DNA of 64,000 nucleotides from Isoetes taiwanensis (taxonomy: Eukaryota > Streptophyta > Lycopodiopsida > Isoetales > Isoetaceae), in NCBI GenBank assembly GCA_021234155.1, contig JAJEKV010000087.1, forward strand, positions 4,296,914 through 4,360,913, in the 5' to 3' direction. This document shows positions 22,093 to 32,789 of the stretch, piece by piece. The notes below the pieces were generated by a model that did not search any database, was not told the origin of the DNA, and worked only from the letters and a program-made list of their open reading frames with translations. The position numbers were made by a program, and so were the translations under genes. Position 1 is the first letter of the stretch; each line of letters starts with the position of its first letter.

Positions 22093-23504
22093 AATTTTTC
22101 TAGTCACCTAGTTAACCTTTTGGCTAGCTACTTGTAGTCTGTAAGTTTCAGCTGTATTTGTTTATAAATTATTGCTTACATCTTTAAGGCTACCTAGAAA
22201 AGAACATTTTCACAATGGTATTCATAAAAGGAATAGAATAGAATAGATTTTTAGCGTCCACGGAAAAGGAATCATCATAATGTAAGAACATCTAATATTG
22301 TACAACAAAATAATATGCCTTATTCATCAATCTCTGGTTAATCTCAAATAAGTTTTAAAGCAAGCATGAAGAAACCATGTTGTTACAAACTAGATTGCTC
22401 ATGAACTAGAAGACGAGTCAAAGTTGCAATTCCAACAATAGTCTTGAGATTCACATCCAAACTAAAGAGATAAATGCTTTCTATCAAATCGGTTACAAGC
22501 ATTCAAAAAGCATATACTATGGATGGAGCTAAAATGCATGTGCCCAAAAGAGTCCCAAAAACTAGCTCTTTCTCTTTCTAAGCCTCAGATTTCTTCATAT
22601 AATCTATGCAACCGCTTTCTTTTTCTTCCTATCCGCAATAAGAAAATAGTTTTAGACCATGTAAGATGTAAACGTGCATGTAAAATAAAAACAACAGTTT
22701 AGCTAGTTTTTTATAAAGTCATCAGAAAGTAACTTGCCTTCCTTCATCCAGAGTATAACTATGCGTAACAGGATCATACATTAGACAAGTCAGTGAATTA
22801 CAAACTCAAGTGAGATTTCTTGACTATCCGCCAAGTCATAAGTAAATAATGAATGCTTCTTTCTTGCAGTTTCATGTGCATTGTTCTATGCAAGATTAAT
22901 CTGCACGTTATGAGAAAGGTAGTTAGCTAAATAAATAGGTTCCCTACTTTCTTTCCATGATCGTCCAAACTTTCTTCGCATGCTAAGCACTCTATCTGGA
23001 TACCATAAATCTTCTAGAGTGTCTTTTTCAAGGGAGGTATCTTCTTTGCATTTGCACTTTTTAATTGCATCTTTGATTCGATTTCAATTTCAAGATGCAC
23101 CGCGCAATTTGATCCAATGTCTAACAATGTTGCATCATCTAAGTTTTGACTTGAAGTTAACGGGTAGCGTGGGACTTCACCTTGCTTAATCTGTCATTGA
23201 AAAGCCAAGGGCTGCCAACTCTAGTTTTACAAATTAGTTTGCCGTCCATTTCAACATGATGTTCAACTTTTATGCTTGTATGATATTAATCTTTTTCATA
23301 CAACAATTCATCTAATACATGACATTAATCCAAGTTTTGCAATAATATTAGCATCAACTTCTTATTCTTGCTCTAAACAACTCGATATTGAATTAAGAAT
23401 CCTACCTATCCTCTAAGGATTAGCGCCCTCCTCCTTACTCTCACTAGGCTTTCGTCGACCTTCTCTTGCTAAGATTTTGCCCAATTGCCAATTTTCCAAC
23501 CCTC
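22093..23504. other. intergenic; small LINE tail remnant
   Basis: 22228-22264 is a remnant of the TATTC-tailed LINE 3' end on the minus strand (reverse complement GTGGACGCTAAAAATCTATT). The remaining sequence is AT-rich without a recognisable gene. The forward frame at 22980-23189 has no motif. Confidence 0.4.
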
Positions 23505-23790
23505 TGCCCTAAAAGTTGTGTGAAGGGTATTTGAAAGCCCTCATTTTTTATTCCAAGTGCCCTAAAATAGCTTTCGCAACATTTTTGTCTTGCCCTAATT
23601 TTTGCCCTAAAAAAGTTGCACTAAGGGTCCTAAAGAGTCGCTGCTTTTTATTCTAGGTGCTTTAAAATAGCTTCGCACTACTTTTTCGTCCTGCCCTAAA
23701 AGTCGTGTGAAGAGTATTTGAGAGCTTCTGTTTCTTATTCCAAGCATCCTTAAAGAGCATTGTGCAACTTCTCTGCCTTTGCATAATTTC
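23505..23790. repeat. three-copy minisatellite, period about 95 bp
   Basis: GCCCTAAAAGTTGTGTGAAG at about 23507 is followed by two diverged copies beginning near 23600 and 23692. Each contains a TTATTC(C/T)A(G/A)G.. phrase and then AAATAGC or its equivalent. The reverse frame at 23607 is a by-product. Confidence 0.65.
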
Positions 23791-24593
23791 AGCCTTGACC
23801 TAATCCCTGCATCCCAAATAGCCATGGAAACTCTCGTAGTCTCCTTCACAAGCCCCAAGGACAGAAATACTGATGGGGATGCCCATCAAATCCCGGCCTA
23901 GAACTGGACCCAGACGCAATCACAGTCACAGCCCAATGGTACCTTACCTGTCATGCTCCACTTGTGGGGATATACAGAAGTCCCATCACAAAAATGGCCT
24001 AGGCTAGACAGTAAAGGCAAGGAAGATGCCTCTACCATGAGATAAGAGACCCGAGCAAAGGCTCAATCAACAAACTCAATTTACCAAGTAGATGGCCGCT
24101 ACTCAAACTTGGCAGTACATTTAGGCGTCTGCAGAGAATTAGTAATAGATCCAAACGATGGCTAATAGTAACACTACTAGGATTAGAGGTCTAGCTAAAG
24201 AGGTATAGTCCTTGATGCTTCAGTTGCTCAAAAAACAACTGGCTATAGAGAAGCAACGCATTATGTGCATGGAGGCACGCATGCAACAGCTAGAGGAGAT
24301 AATCTGCTTAGTGCAGTTTGAAAGGCAGCAAGATAAGCTAGGTCTTGATGACCTAGAGGCACGTCTGGACACATTAACACCATAGAGGGCAACAGGAAAT
24401 ATTTTGGGCAGGAGACGAACATATCTATCTTTCGCTTTTGTTCAGAAGCTGAGGAGACTGCCACATTTAAATGTCTATCCAGGCAGCCATCAACAAAAAC
24501 TAGTTGCAACTCTAGCCCCTTTAGAACATGGTCAGCATTCTCAAGACAACTTCATCAGTAGCAGAGACTGCGATTACCTCATCAGCAGTAGGT
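23791..24593 (+). other. decayed coding-like region of unknown origin
   Basis: 24210-24380 read forward gives a coiled-coil-like stretch (QLLKKQLAIEKQRIMCMEAR... then LDDLEARLDTL) broken by stops. It may be a retroelement gag remnant or a gene relic. Similar decayed sequence continues after the hAT insertion, at 25273-25900. Nothing firmer can be said. Confidence 0.3.
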
Positions 24594-24601
24594 TCGAGCA
24601 T

Positions 24602-25264
24602 CACAATGACATATTACGCATACGAAAATAAATACGGGGACCCAAAAATGAATACGGAATACGAATATGTGAAATATGCATATGGAGAATACAGAATATT
24701 CTCTTAGAATATTCCATAAAATATCATAGTTGTACTTGATCTTATCAGCTTAATCTCTATTTTTTAAATATGAAAACTGTAAATTCTTCTATTGCAATAA
24801 TAACAACATTAAGGGAAGAAAACATCTTCCTTAAGCAGATATGTTCAACAAATAGAAGCGTTTATATTATTATGTGCACACTGAGAACCCTTTGAAGACA
24901 TAAGCTCTAATCTTAATCTAAACTAATGGATCGAGCAGCGACGGAGCAGCGACGGAGCAGCGAGCAGCGACGGATTGAACAGAATCGTCGGGCGATGGAC
25001 AGCAGGTCGTCGTCGGGCGCCGTTGAACAGACCAAAACAACAAACAGATACAAAACAAAGGGAAAAAATTTTAGCACGTTGCGTTGAGTTTTTTTTTTCC
25101 ATTTAAAACTTAATACGGACGTATTCTGGCCCATATTCCCTGGAATACGGGAGTATTCTGTTCTGACATTTCCTTACGGCGTATTCATTATTGGAATACG
25201 GTTTTTTTTAAATTTACGTATTCGCCGTATTCTAAAGAGAATACGCCCGTATTCTGTTTCCATG
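24602..25264. mobile_element. non-autonomous hAT-type element, 663 bp
   Basis: Flanked by a perfect 8-bp direct repeat TCGAGCAT (24594-24601 and 25265-25272). The element begins CACAATGACATATTACGCAT and its inverted right end begins CATGGAAACAGAATACGGGC. Both ends carry arrays of GAATACG/CGTATTC motifs. The 8-bp duplication, CA-initial termini and subterminal repeats fit hAT elements. The interior contains repeats of AGCAGCGACGG (24935-24975) but no transposase. Confidence 0.8.
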
Positions 25265-25272
25265 TCGAGCAT

Positions 25273-28124
25273 AGCTCTGTTGCTCAGGATCTAGTCATGC
25301 AAGTGCTATGGGCAGCCGTCACTCAATAGGATAAAGGCCTCCATGTAGGTGCTCATGAGCAACCACATCAATGACGAAAGAATTGGCAAGGTAGAAATTG
25401 GTCCACCAAGTGTTGAACTCTCAGCTTTACAGTGGAGAGGTTATTCCATATGCTGCGGATACCGCTCATGTTCACATGTCTGAGCGACACGATTCCAGAC
25501 AGGCAACTACTGCGATGTCGCAATGTCCTGTGTCTCCACATCCCCAATGCAGACCACACACCTGCACCTCATAAACAGCAGCTAGCACCTGCCAAGATGA
25601 CCAACATTTCCCCGAGGGTCACAGAGCACAAAAGCTGAGTCGCAAGAGCTACAATGTTGTGGTCCGTAGCCTAGTGGAGGAAGCAAGGTAGAACCTCTTT
25701 GGACGGCTCCAGACCCTGGTCCTATAACGCCCCCTGCTCATATATGATGCTCTGACCGTATATCAACAGGAGATTCCCTCCTATTCAGTATAACTTGCCA
25801 ACATAAGATCGTCTATTTGACGTCGAGCTCTTGATGGTGAGCAAGAGTCTGACGTGGGAAGAATAGACGTGTCATCCATCCCATTTCCCTCGAGACCATC
25901 CTAGCTGCATAGATATAAACACATAATATCACATGAAATACACAACCATCTCGAAGGGTGGAGTCGCCATAACAATATCACATCAAGATATATATAATAA
26001 CAACAACAACAACAAGGGAAAATCCTACCCAGACTCAGACTCATAGAGATGGATTGCAGTTTGAGTTTCCAGAATTCATTACAGGTAGAATTCATGGCAA
26101 TGGATTTGACTGGCATAGGAACATGGTTGTTGTGTATAGTCCACTCCATCTGCCCCCTGTGCATACTTTGCAGATAGGCTCTCCAGAGTTTATTGCGAAC
26201 ATAATTCATGGCAATGAATTTGGCTGGCCTAGGCGGTTGGGTAGCCCACTCCATCTGCCCCTCCTGCTTTGCAGATAAGCTGATAAGTCTTGGGATTTGA
26301 TCGTAGCCTGCCGGGGGCAAAGTCGAAGGGGCTACTCTTGGGTTTCATCTCCCCAGACCCAATGCGGCAAAAGGAGATCACTTCCCTCCAGAAGATCCAT
26401 GCCAACTACAGGCGAGCTAGAGAGCCATGGTTTTCTATGCTCGTACACGAATTGAGCCCCACTGAGGCAACACATCACCTAGGAGGTGTCGCGCCCATAC
26501 CTTGCCCATACGCAGTTGCTGGTCCATGGTACTTTGGAAGCCAATTCCAAAAGGCCGCTACATACCAAAATCGGGGCACCAAAATTAGCTTGCACCTGGC
26601 TATGGAGCTATGCATTAGACCAAGCACTTATAGGACGGGATTGTACTTAGGTTTTGTCAATAATTCATTTCTTTTTATTTTGCAAAATCCTGTCTAAGAT
26701 TCAATTCTTTTTGTAGTACTTAGGTTTTGTATGTAATTCATTTCTTCTTATTTCGCAAAATCCCGAGTGGCACCTATACTTAAGTTTTGTCTGTGATTTA
26801 AGGGTCCACATTGTGGACTCTCTTGCAAAAAAATCCCGAACCGACCCAAACCCCAAAACACATGTACCACAAAAGTTATGTCCCTTATCCTTCATTCCTA
26901 CTATTGTTGGACAAGATTCCAAATAAAATCCGACAAAACCTGCAAGACAACGATAATAGTCACATGTAGCGATCACATGGGTAAGTTTTTCTGCGAGGGC
27001 TGAAGCCTTGCTGACCTATTTAGTGTGGAAATTTTTCTATCAGGTCTGCTGAATTCACCGGACGTGTTAAGCACTGCCTCAGCCGGGCACAAAATTCCGA
27101 CTCAGCGCTCGCGCCGCGATGCTGAATAAAATTTTTTAAGCTGCTGATAAACGGCCCAGCGCTGTCTCAGCGCTGGAAAAAAAGTTCTTCATGTGAACGG
27201 CCCAACAGGGACAATGGAAATGAAGAGCAGACCAAAAAAAATCAAGGTGGAGGTGGAGATGGGCAAACAATGGGCACATAACGAGTGGACAGGACGGGTA
27301 CTGTCCCGTGGACCCATGCAGCTCTTCCGTGTTGCCACCCATCAACCGGGGCACAACCATGTTCTATTAATAGCAACAAAAAAGAACGTGGTGATATGTT
27401 TTCAAATAAAAACATGGGTCAGCAGTGTTCAACTCTTTTCAAGTTTGAATTTCTCTCCAGGGCTGAGATTGCATAATGTCCCAATTTGGGAGCAGCTCTC
27501 ATAACACACTGAGAAACCCATTTGTATAAAAGGATATAATTTATTCATGAAACAATCAAAGACGAGCCATTTATATGATATCTGAACCAATTCATGGTTA
27601 TCCATGTGTGATTAATCAAATTTCTCAAATGTCCAGCTTTTGATAATGGTCTGCACTATCCGCTGAGAAAGGCTTGATAAATAATAACCACCAACACAAT
27701 GCCTTCTACTGAGATCACGCTGCTTGCAACCATATGACTAAATACTCCTTTCCTAATTTTATGGTTGCATCGTATAATTCTTGGGACCACAATCCTTCAT
27801 ATCTTCCCATCTCAGCGGAGCAATAATAACATAGCCCTGACTCTGGTTACCAAACAAACCGCGCCAGCTCTTTATTAACATGTGTTCCAAAAACTTCGCA
27901 ATGAGCATCCTAATATGGGTAAAAATCAGAATCTATATACAATCCAAGTAACAGTTGGTACTGTCAGGCGCCTTGAATTTCAACAGTAAAGTCCAGTCTT
28001 GTTACACTGCTGCAAAATTTATGGCCTGTGAATGTACATTCTTGACAATATGCTTTACAAGGAGCATTTCCACCAACTAGAGCTGTTAGGAAATAACTGG
28101 CCATCATCTCCTAGAACGATACAC
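25273..28124. other. intergenic with small tandem repeats; right end is TFIIIA 3' flank
   Basis: 26052-26280 is a two-copy tandem repeat with a 113-bp period (CAGAATTCATTACAGGTAGAATTCATGGCAA-like; copies share AATTCATGGCAATG). 26644-26810 holds about three copies of TACTTAGGTTTTGT...TTCATTTCTT, with spacing near 74 and 57 bp. 27140-27175 has the palindromic CAGCGCTGTCTCAGCGCTGG. A 135-codon forward frame (26290-26697) lacks recognisable motifs. About 27540-28124 probably includes the 3' UTR of the minus-strand TFIIIA gene. Confidence 0.4.
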
Positions 28125-29818
28125 TTATCCAACATTTTGCAGTTTGCATTTGTTACTGCTAGCCTGTTTCTTCCGCCTCCTTGACCTCCTTATAAATATA
28201 TCATCAATGCCATTTAGCTGAATGCCTTTCTGTGGAAGAGTATGTTCCAGCATACTTTCATCTTTTTCATACTCAGCAAAATTACCCTGTTTTATATTAA
28301 TGATGAGATTTGAACAAATAAGCTTTCGAACACTGCAAAAAGCAAGAATTTACTTACAGGAACATGCGCAACTTTCTCATGATTATCTTTCACATGTCTG
28401 TATGCAAAGGAATTACCACATTTTTCACATGCGTAAGGCTTTAACTCTAAGTGAACCACTTTGACGTGTTTCTCTAGATTAGATTTCTGAGGGAAAAAAA
28501 ACCCACCATCAACAAAGACAAAGACAAAAACAAAATCATATACCCTAGAAATTTAAAATTACCTTCGTATACGAATAGAGGCAGCCTGGATAAGAACAGC
28601 GTACTCTCTTCCTTGAATCTGCTGGTGTATGTGTCTCAAAATGCCGTTTGCCTTGCTTCCTTAAGAAGGTTACACCACAGCTTTCACAATGTGCATACTT
28701 GTGAGAAACCCTCATATGATCTTGTAGGTCAGCAGAGCTATTAAAGGTCTGGCAACACCCATCAACTCCACACATAATAAGTTGATGTTTACACTCTGAA
28801 ACACAAAGTAAAAAGAAGTTAACTAGCTGTCATATCTCCCAAAACACCATCACATTTCAAAACTGCCCCTTGCAGGCTAACAGAGTTCCAGTCCAGAAAA
28901 AACCAAGCTAACCTCAGTGCAACACCAGGACTTCTTGAGAGGTCTCCCATCCCAATACTATTCTGGTGTACGCCTTCTTCACTTCGGAGTTCTCATGGGA
29001 TCCGGTTTTAAGACGCATATTTATTGCACCTGATAGAGCATAAACAATTTTATTTTTAAATAGTGACATTTACCTGAAGATTATGGCCAAAGGAAAAGAA
29101 AGAAAAACGTATAACCCAACTCTAAATAAAAACGCAATATCAAATATGTCTAACCATGAGTTTCTTGATGATATTTCAATCCCGACAAGAAGCGAAACCT
29201 TTTGCTGCACCCCTCTACTTCACATACGTGATACTGCACTTCCTTGATGCTGTGGCGCTGCAACTCGCCTTTCATGAAATGACGTTTCAAATGACGTTCA
29301 AAATTCGACTTAGAAGTAGTTTCCAGCTTACAGCTTGGCCAATGGCACTTAAACACACTGCCTTCATGTTTTGCCATATGCCGGTCCAGATGGTGTTTCC
29401 TTTTATATTTGGCATCGCAGTTCTCAGCAGGACAAACAAATGGTCTCTGCCAAATTCCAATAAATAAGTCTACAAAGACCACAGCCCACTTAAAACCCAA
29501 AAGAACTCAAAGCATAATGAAGCTTACCTCACCAGTATGCACCCTCAAGTGCTCTTTCAAGTACGCAGGCTTCCGCAATCGCTTCCTACAAACAGGACAG
29601 CAGTATCTACCTTTCTTCTTCTTTTTGTCGCTATCGCTGGCCTCGAATTGGCCCAACACATCAGATTCTTCTTGGCTACTACCACTTATCTCGTAATCAC
29701 TGCCATAGCTACAAGATTGGCCACTGGTACTGCAACCTTCATCTTCTGACTCAGAAGCATGTAGCATGTTGACAAAGGCATAATTCCTATGTGTTCCGGT
29801 GGAACTTCTGATGGACAT
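28125..29818 (-). CDS. transcription factor IIIA (5S rRNA gene activator), 5 coding exons
   Basis: Binds the internal promoter of 5S rRNA genes for RNA polymerase III, and 5S rRNA itself. Coding exons on the minus strand: 29818-29528, 29446-29155, 28795-28563, 28486-28358, 28286-28125 (TAA). They sum to 1107 nt, 368 residues, and all junctions keep phase. The start is the first ATG after an in-frame TAA. Residues 20-64 are acidic and Ser-rich, followed by KKKKKGR. Eight C2H2 fingers follow: 72-94, 100-124, 129-153, 170-194, 203-226, 229-250, then VRCSYPGC...KHVKVVH and YACEKCGNSFAYRHVKDNH. Short linkers (HTGERPFVC) join the first fingers. The C-terminus is basic (IRRSRRRKK). Arabidopsis TFIIIA has nine fingers and about 410 residues with a long insert between fingers; here the N-terminal isolated finger and the long insert are missing. 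The intron between exons 2 and 3 contains the 5S-mimic exon. Confidence 0.93.
28913..29029 (-). ncRNA. P5SM: 5S-rRNA-mimic alternative (poison) exon of TFIIIA
   Basis: Lies in the second TFIIIA intron, same strand. It has a splice acceptor (TATCAG, then exon at 29029) and a donor (exon end 28913, then GTTAGC). Its 117 nt closely follow plant 5S rRNA. Matches include CCGGATCCCAT, AGAACTCCG, GGATGGG, GACCTC, GAAGTCCT and GTGTTGCAC. The ends GTGCAA and TTGCAC pair as helix I. Known in land plants: ribosomal protein L5 binds this mimic and causes exon skipping, linking TFIIIA output to free 5S/L5 balance. Here skipping joins exon 2 (phase 1) to exon 3 in frame. Inclusion adds 38 in-frame codons and then TGA at 28916-28914, two bases before the donor, which should truncate the protein after finger four and expose the mRNA to nonsense-mediated decay. 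It is not a free 5S gene: it is spliced in and the internal control region is diverged. Confidence 0.93.
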
Positions 29819-29845
29819 AGCCGCGCAAGGAAATGGCTTTTAGGT

Positions 29846-29854
29846 TTAGGGTTT
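29846..29854 (-). promoter_or_regulatory. telo-box (AAACCCTAA) near the TFIIIA start
   Basis: AAACCCTAA reads on the minus strand 28-36 bases upstream of the TFIIIA ATG, followed by another CCTAA. Telo-boxes sit in promoters and leaders of plant translation-machinery genes, fitting the 5S rRNA role. Whether it lies in promoter or 5' UTR is unknown. Confidence 0.6.
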
Positions 29855-29888
29855 TATCGGGGCAGATTTAGAATAGGACAGAGAGGCG

Positions 29889-30272
29889 CGGGATCCCGGA
29901 GGGTGATACCGGAGGACGGGATCCCCAAGAGGTGTGATCCCGGAGGACGGGATCCCCGGTTACTGCGCAGTTACTGCGCAAAAATCTTGGCCCTTATAGG
30001 GATTTTTGGGGCAAATTTGTTATGGGATTTTCTCCCTCGATCCGGCAACGAATCGCATGGGATCAGTTCGTAGCTGGTCGGAATCGGGAGGGCAAGGGGA
30101 TCAGGTAGATGCGGAGGAGGAAGCAGGGCGAGCGCCGCTGCACTGGCCTCGCTCCAATCCGGCAAAAAAAACAGCAAAAACTGCGCAGTAAGGCGTTAAC
30201 TGCGCAGTTAACTGTGGGATCCCGGAGGAGGGGATCCCGGAGGAGGGGATCCCATTTGGGGATCCCGGAGGG
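29889..30272. repeat. GGGATCCC / TGCGCAGTTA foldback array upstream of TFIIIA
   Basis: GGGATCCCGGAGGA-like units repeat at 29890-29957 and again at 30216-30272. TTACTGCGCAGTTACTGCGCA at 29960 faces CTGCGCAGTAAGGCGTTAACTGCGCAGTTAAC at 30181. The two blocks are partly inverted copies of each other, so the 380-bp segment can fold back. It begins only about 70 bp upstream of the TFIIIA ATG, so it overlaps the likely promoter; probably a small mobile foldback element. Confidence 0.6.
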
Positions 30273-32789
30273 CAGGATCAACCCAAACCAGGGTAAGTCT
30301 ATCCTGAACCACAGAGGACAGAAACTTAAAATAGATTTTTGGGTCCGGCTCCCGAGGAGCCCGATTCATGAGTGTTGGCAAATTCCAGGGAACACTATAA
30401 ACGAATCCGTTGGAAATTGACATTATTTTTTGGTCGATAGTGTATCATTGGAATTTTTCGGGCAAGTTTTCTTGTGGTTTTCTATTAAGACAATAGAACG
30501 TTCTGGCTCTGAACACAAGATATTCGAGATATTCGGACTGGCCAAAGTAACCATAGGAAATTTTTCAATGGATCTAAAAAGCTTGCCCAACCCTTATTCC
30601 TTTTAACCTTGGGCTATTTTTACACGATGTCGTAAACTTTGGCTGTCCCATTTCATATATATTTTTTGGCACGTTTGCACAAACACAAGTTGAGACTTTC
30701 AAGCAATTCTAGAGTGTCCACGTTGCTGCCATGTAAGAATTTTGTGCACGTGGATGGACTTAAAATCGTTGGATTTGATCAACGGTCACAAAAAATTAAT
30801 GGAAATTCCAGCATGTACCTCTTGGGAGATTATGCCGGCGTTGGGGAAGCTATAGCGAGGCAGAACCAGGCTGCTGCAACTTGCAACTTGATTCCTACGA
30901 ATTGGGCACAGTTTTCCTAGATGGGTTATTCCATATTTTCATTTCTACATAAAGTTCAAGCTCCGTTAAAGCTCTTCCTCTTCGGCATGTACTTATAATA
31001 CGAAAAGGCACTCTTGGTTTTCTTATCTTTTGCTGTCTAGACCGGACTTCATGATCTGTTTGTGCGTACTGCCAGGTTATATATCTCCATTTGTTTTGCT
31101 TCTCTTAAAAAATCGCATCAATCTAGGGGCAATCTCTTTGTTCTTTCCTTCGCATATTTAAATCGATGAGCTTTTTATTCGTTGATTCCTTCAAAATCTT
31201 AGAACTCGCCTAATGTGGTGAACCAAAAACCTACTCCACCAAGATGAAATGTAGATAATTGGAGTTGTTAAAGCTAGCGTGTTGGAAAATCAACCAATTT
31301 CGTTGAGGAGTTTATCTATCATCCTTCCCTCTTCAAATGGAACATCCTGATAGAAAGAGAATGTGGTTACATGATGAGCTTGAATCTTTGCTAAAAATGT
31401 CTTCTGCTTTAAAAGGCTTGTTTAAAATTAAGATCAGACTGCCAGCAACAAGATATATGATAATAAATTCTTCCAAATGTGGCTGGTAGATATGGCTCAT
31501 GAGAAGCATGGATGTTTCTGGATTTTGTCAATGCAAGCTCAACACTTTTCTGCAATTGCCAACTTCAGCAGGCTTATATTAGTTGTTGAAGATTGCAGAG
31601 TGGTGAAGATTGTAGAGTTATATTACTCTCCTATCATCAATCAAGAGCGTTGTAGTTTTAATTGTATACTTGGATTATGGGATTGTTCCATTGCTTTTGC
31701 ACGAATCCAGTTGACCAGATGTTTTTTATTCAGGGTATGTAGGGAATCATAGCCTTAACATTTGGAGACCTCTTTCCTTGGGGTTATTCTATTCTTCTGG
31801 ATTGTTTTTCAAATTTGTTGTGTTCAATTACTTCAGGCAATTCAAGCATATTATTAATATATGCCATGCTCTATATTTGTCTAATTGACTCATAGTTATA
31901 ACTAGTTTCCATATGCGACCCTTAGATAGGGCAATCACACACCCATCAAGAACAAATTGGTTGAGCAGTCAAAATGCAGGCCTTGGTTGTTGATCTTCTA
32001 TGCAGGACTAATTGGGTACTAGGCCGACCCGCCATAATAATTCCATAAACACCTGGATAAGGAATGGCGAATAAATGCTAATGCTATTCTGCTACATAAT
32101 GATCACATGATTATGTTCTTCTTCAGCTTGATCCCATAATGATTGCCAAATTTTAATCTACTTGTATGCTGTAAGTTTTGGTGGAGCCATGTTCAGATTT
32201 ATTCCTTGAATAATTAAGTTCATCCTGTTACCGTGGAAGAATGTGCTCATCTAGTTAAGCAATCTACAACTTGGCTATCTGTGTGCTCGTCTAGTTAAGT
32301 ACATGGCACAACATCTGGCAAAAATTTCAGATGCGCTTTCACTCCATATCAAAGGTCAATATTTTGTTTTGAGTGCATAGATGCATTCCTTGCCTAAATG
32401 GGTGGATTTTCTTTTTGGATTTTGTCTTGACATTGTCTTATGTGGGACATGGCAGAATATGAAGCTGAACATGCACCCGCAGACCTGATCTGGACATAGT
32501 CTATTCTGTAAATCTTAGCTTGATTAGGTCCAGCATGGGGAGTCCTTCATGTGTTGTTAGCTTGCTGTAGAAGGCTTTACTTCATTGAAATGCAGAAGGT
32601 AAGATCTTTATGCTAGTCTTGTATATTCAGGTTTTAACTGTCCCATAGTCAAAACATCAGACCATAAGACTGTATTGTCTTGTGGTGTTCTCAGTGTTTG
32701 CATAGTCAGATAACCTTTGGCCTGATTGTACGTGGTATTGTTCTTTTCCTGGCAGTGCTGCGTTCTCTTGTAGTGGGTATTTCCCAGGC
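30273..32789. other. no recognised gene
   Basis: AT-rich. Forward frames at 30639-30920 and 31477-31752 carry no motif I know. 32240-32300 contains a short direct repeat (GTGCTC(A/G)TCTAGTTAAG). Introns or UTR-like sequence of the following PPR relic may begin near 32600. Confidence 0.4.

Noticed and set aside
26290-26697. 135-codon forward ORF as a gene
   Set aside because: No recognisable domain, neighbours are tandem repeats, and the ORF is not much longer than chance allows; kept only as a note.
28913-29029. A free-standing 5S rRNA gene
   Set aside because: It sits in sense within a TFIIIA intron with splice sites at both ends, the internal control region is diverged from 5S, and the match fits the P5SM exon. 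A T-run about 15 nt downstream was noted but does not outweigh this.
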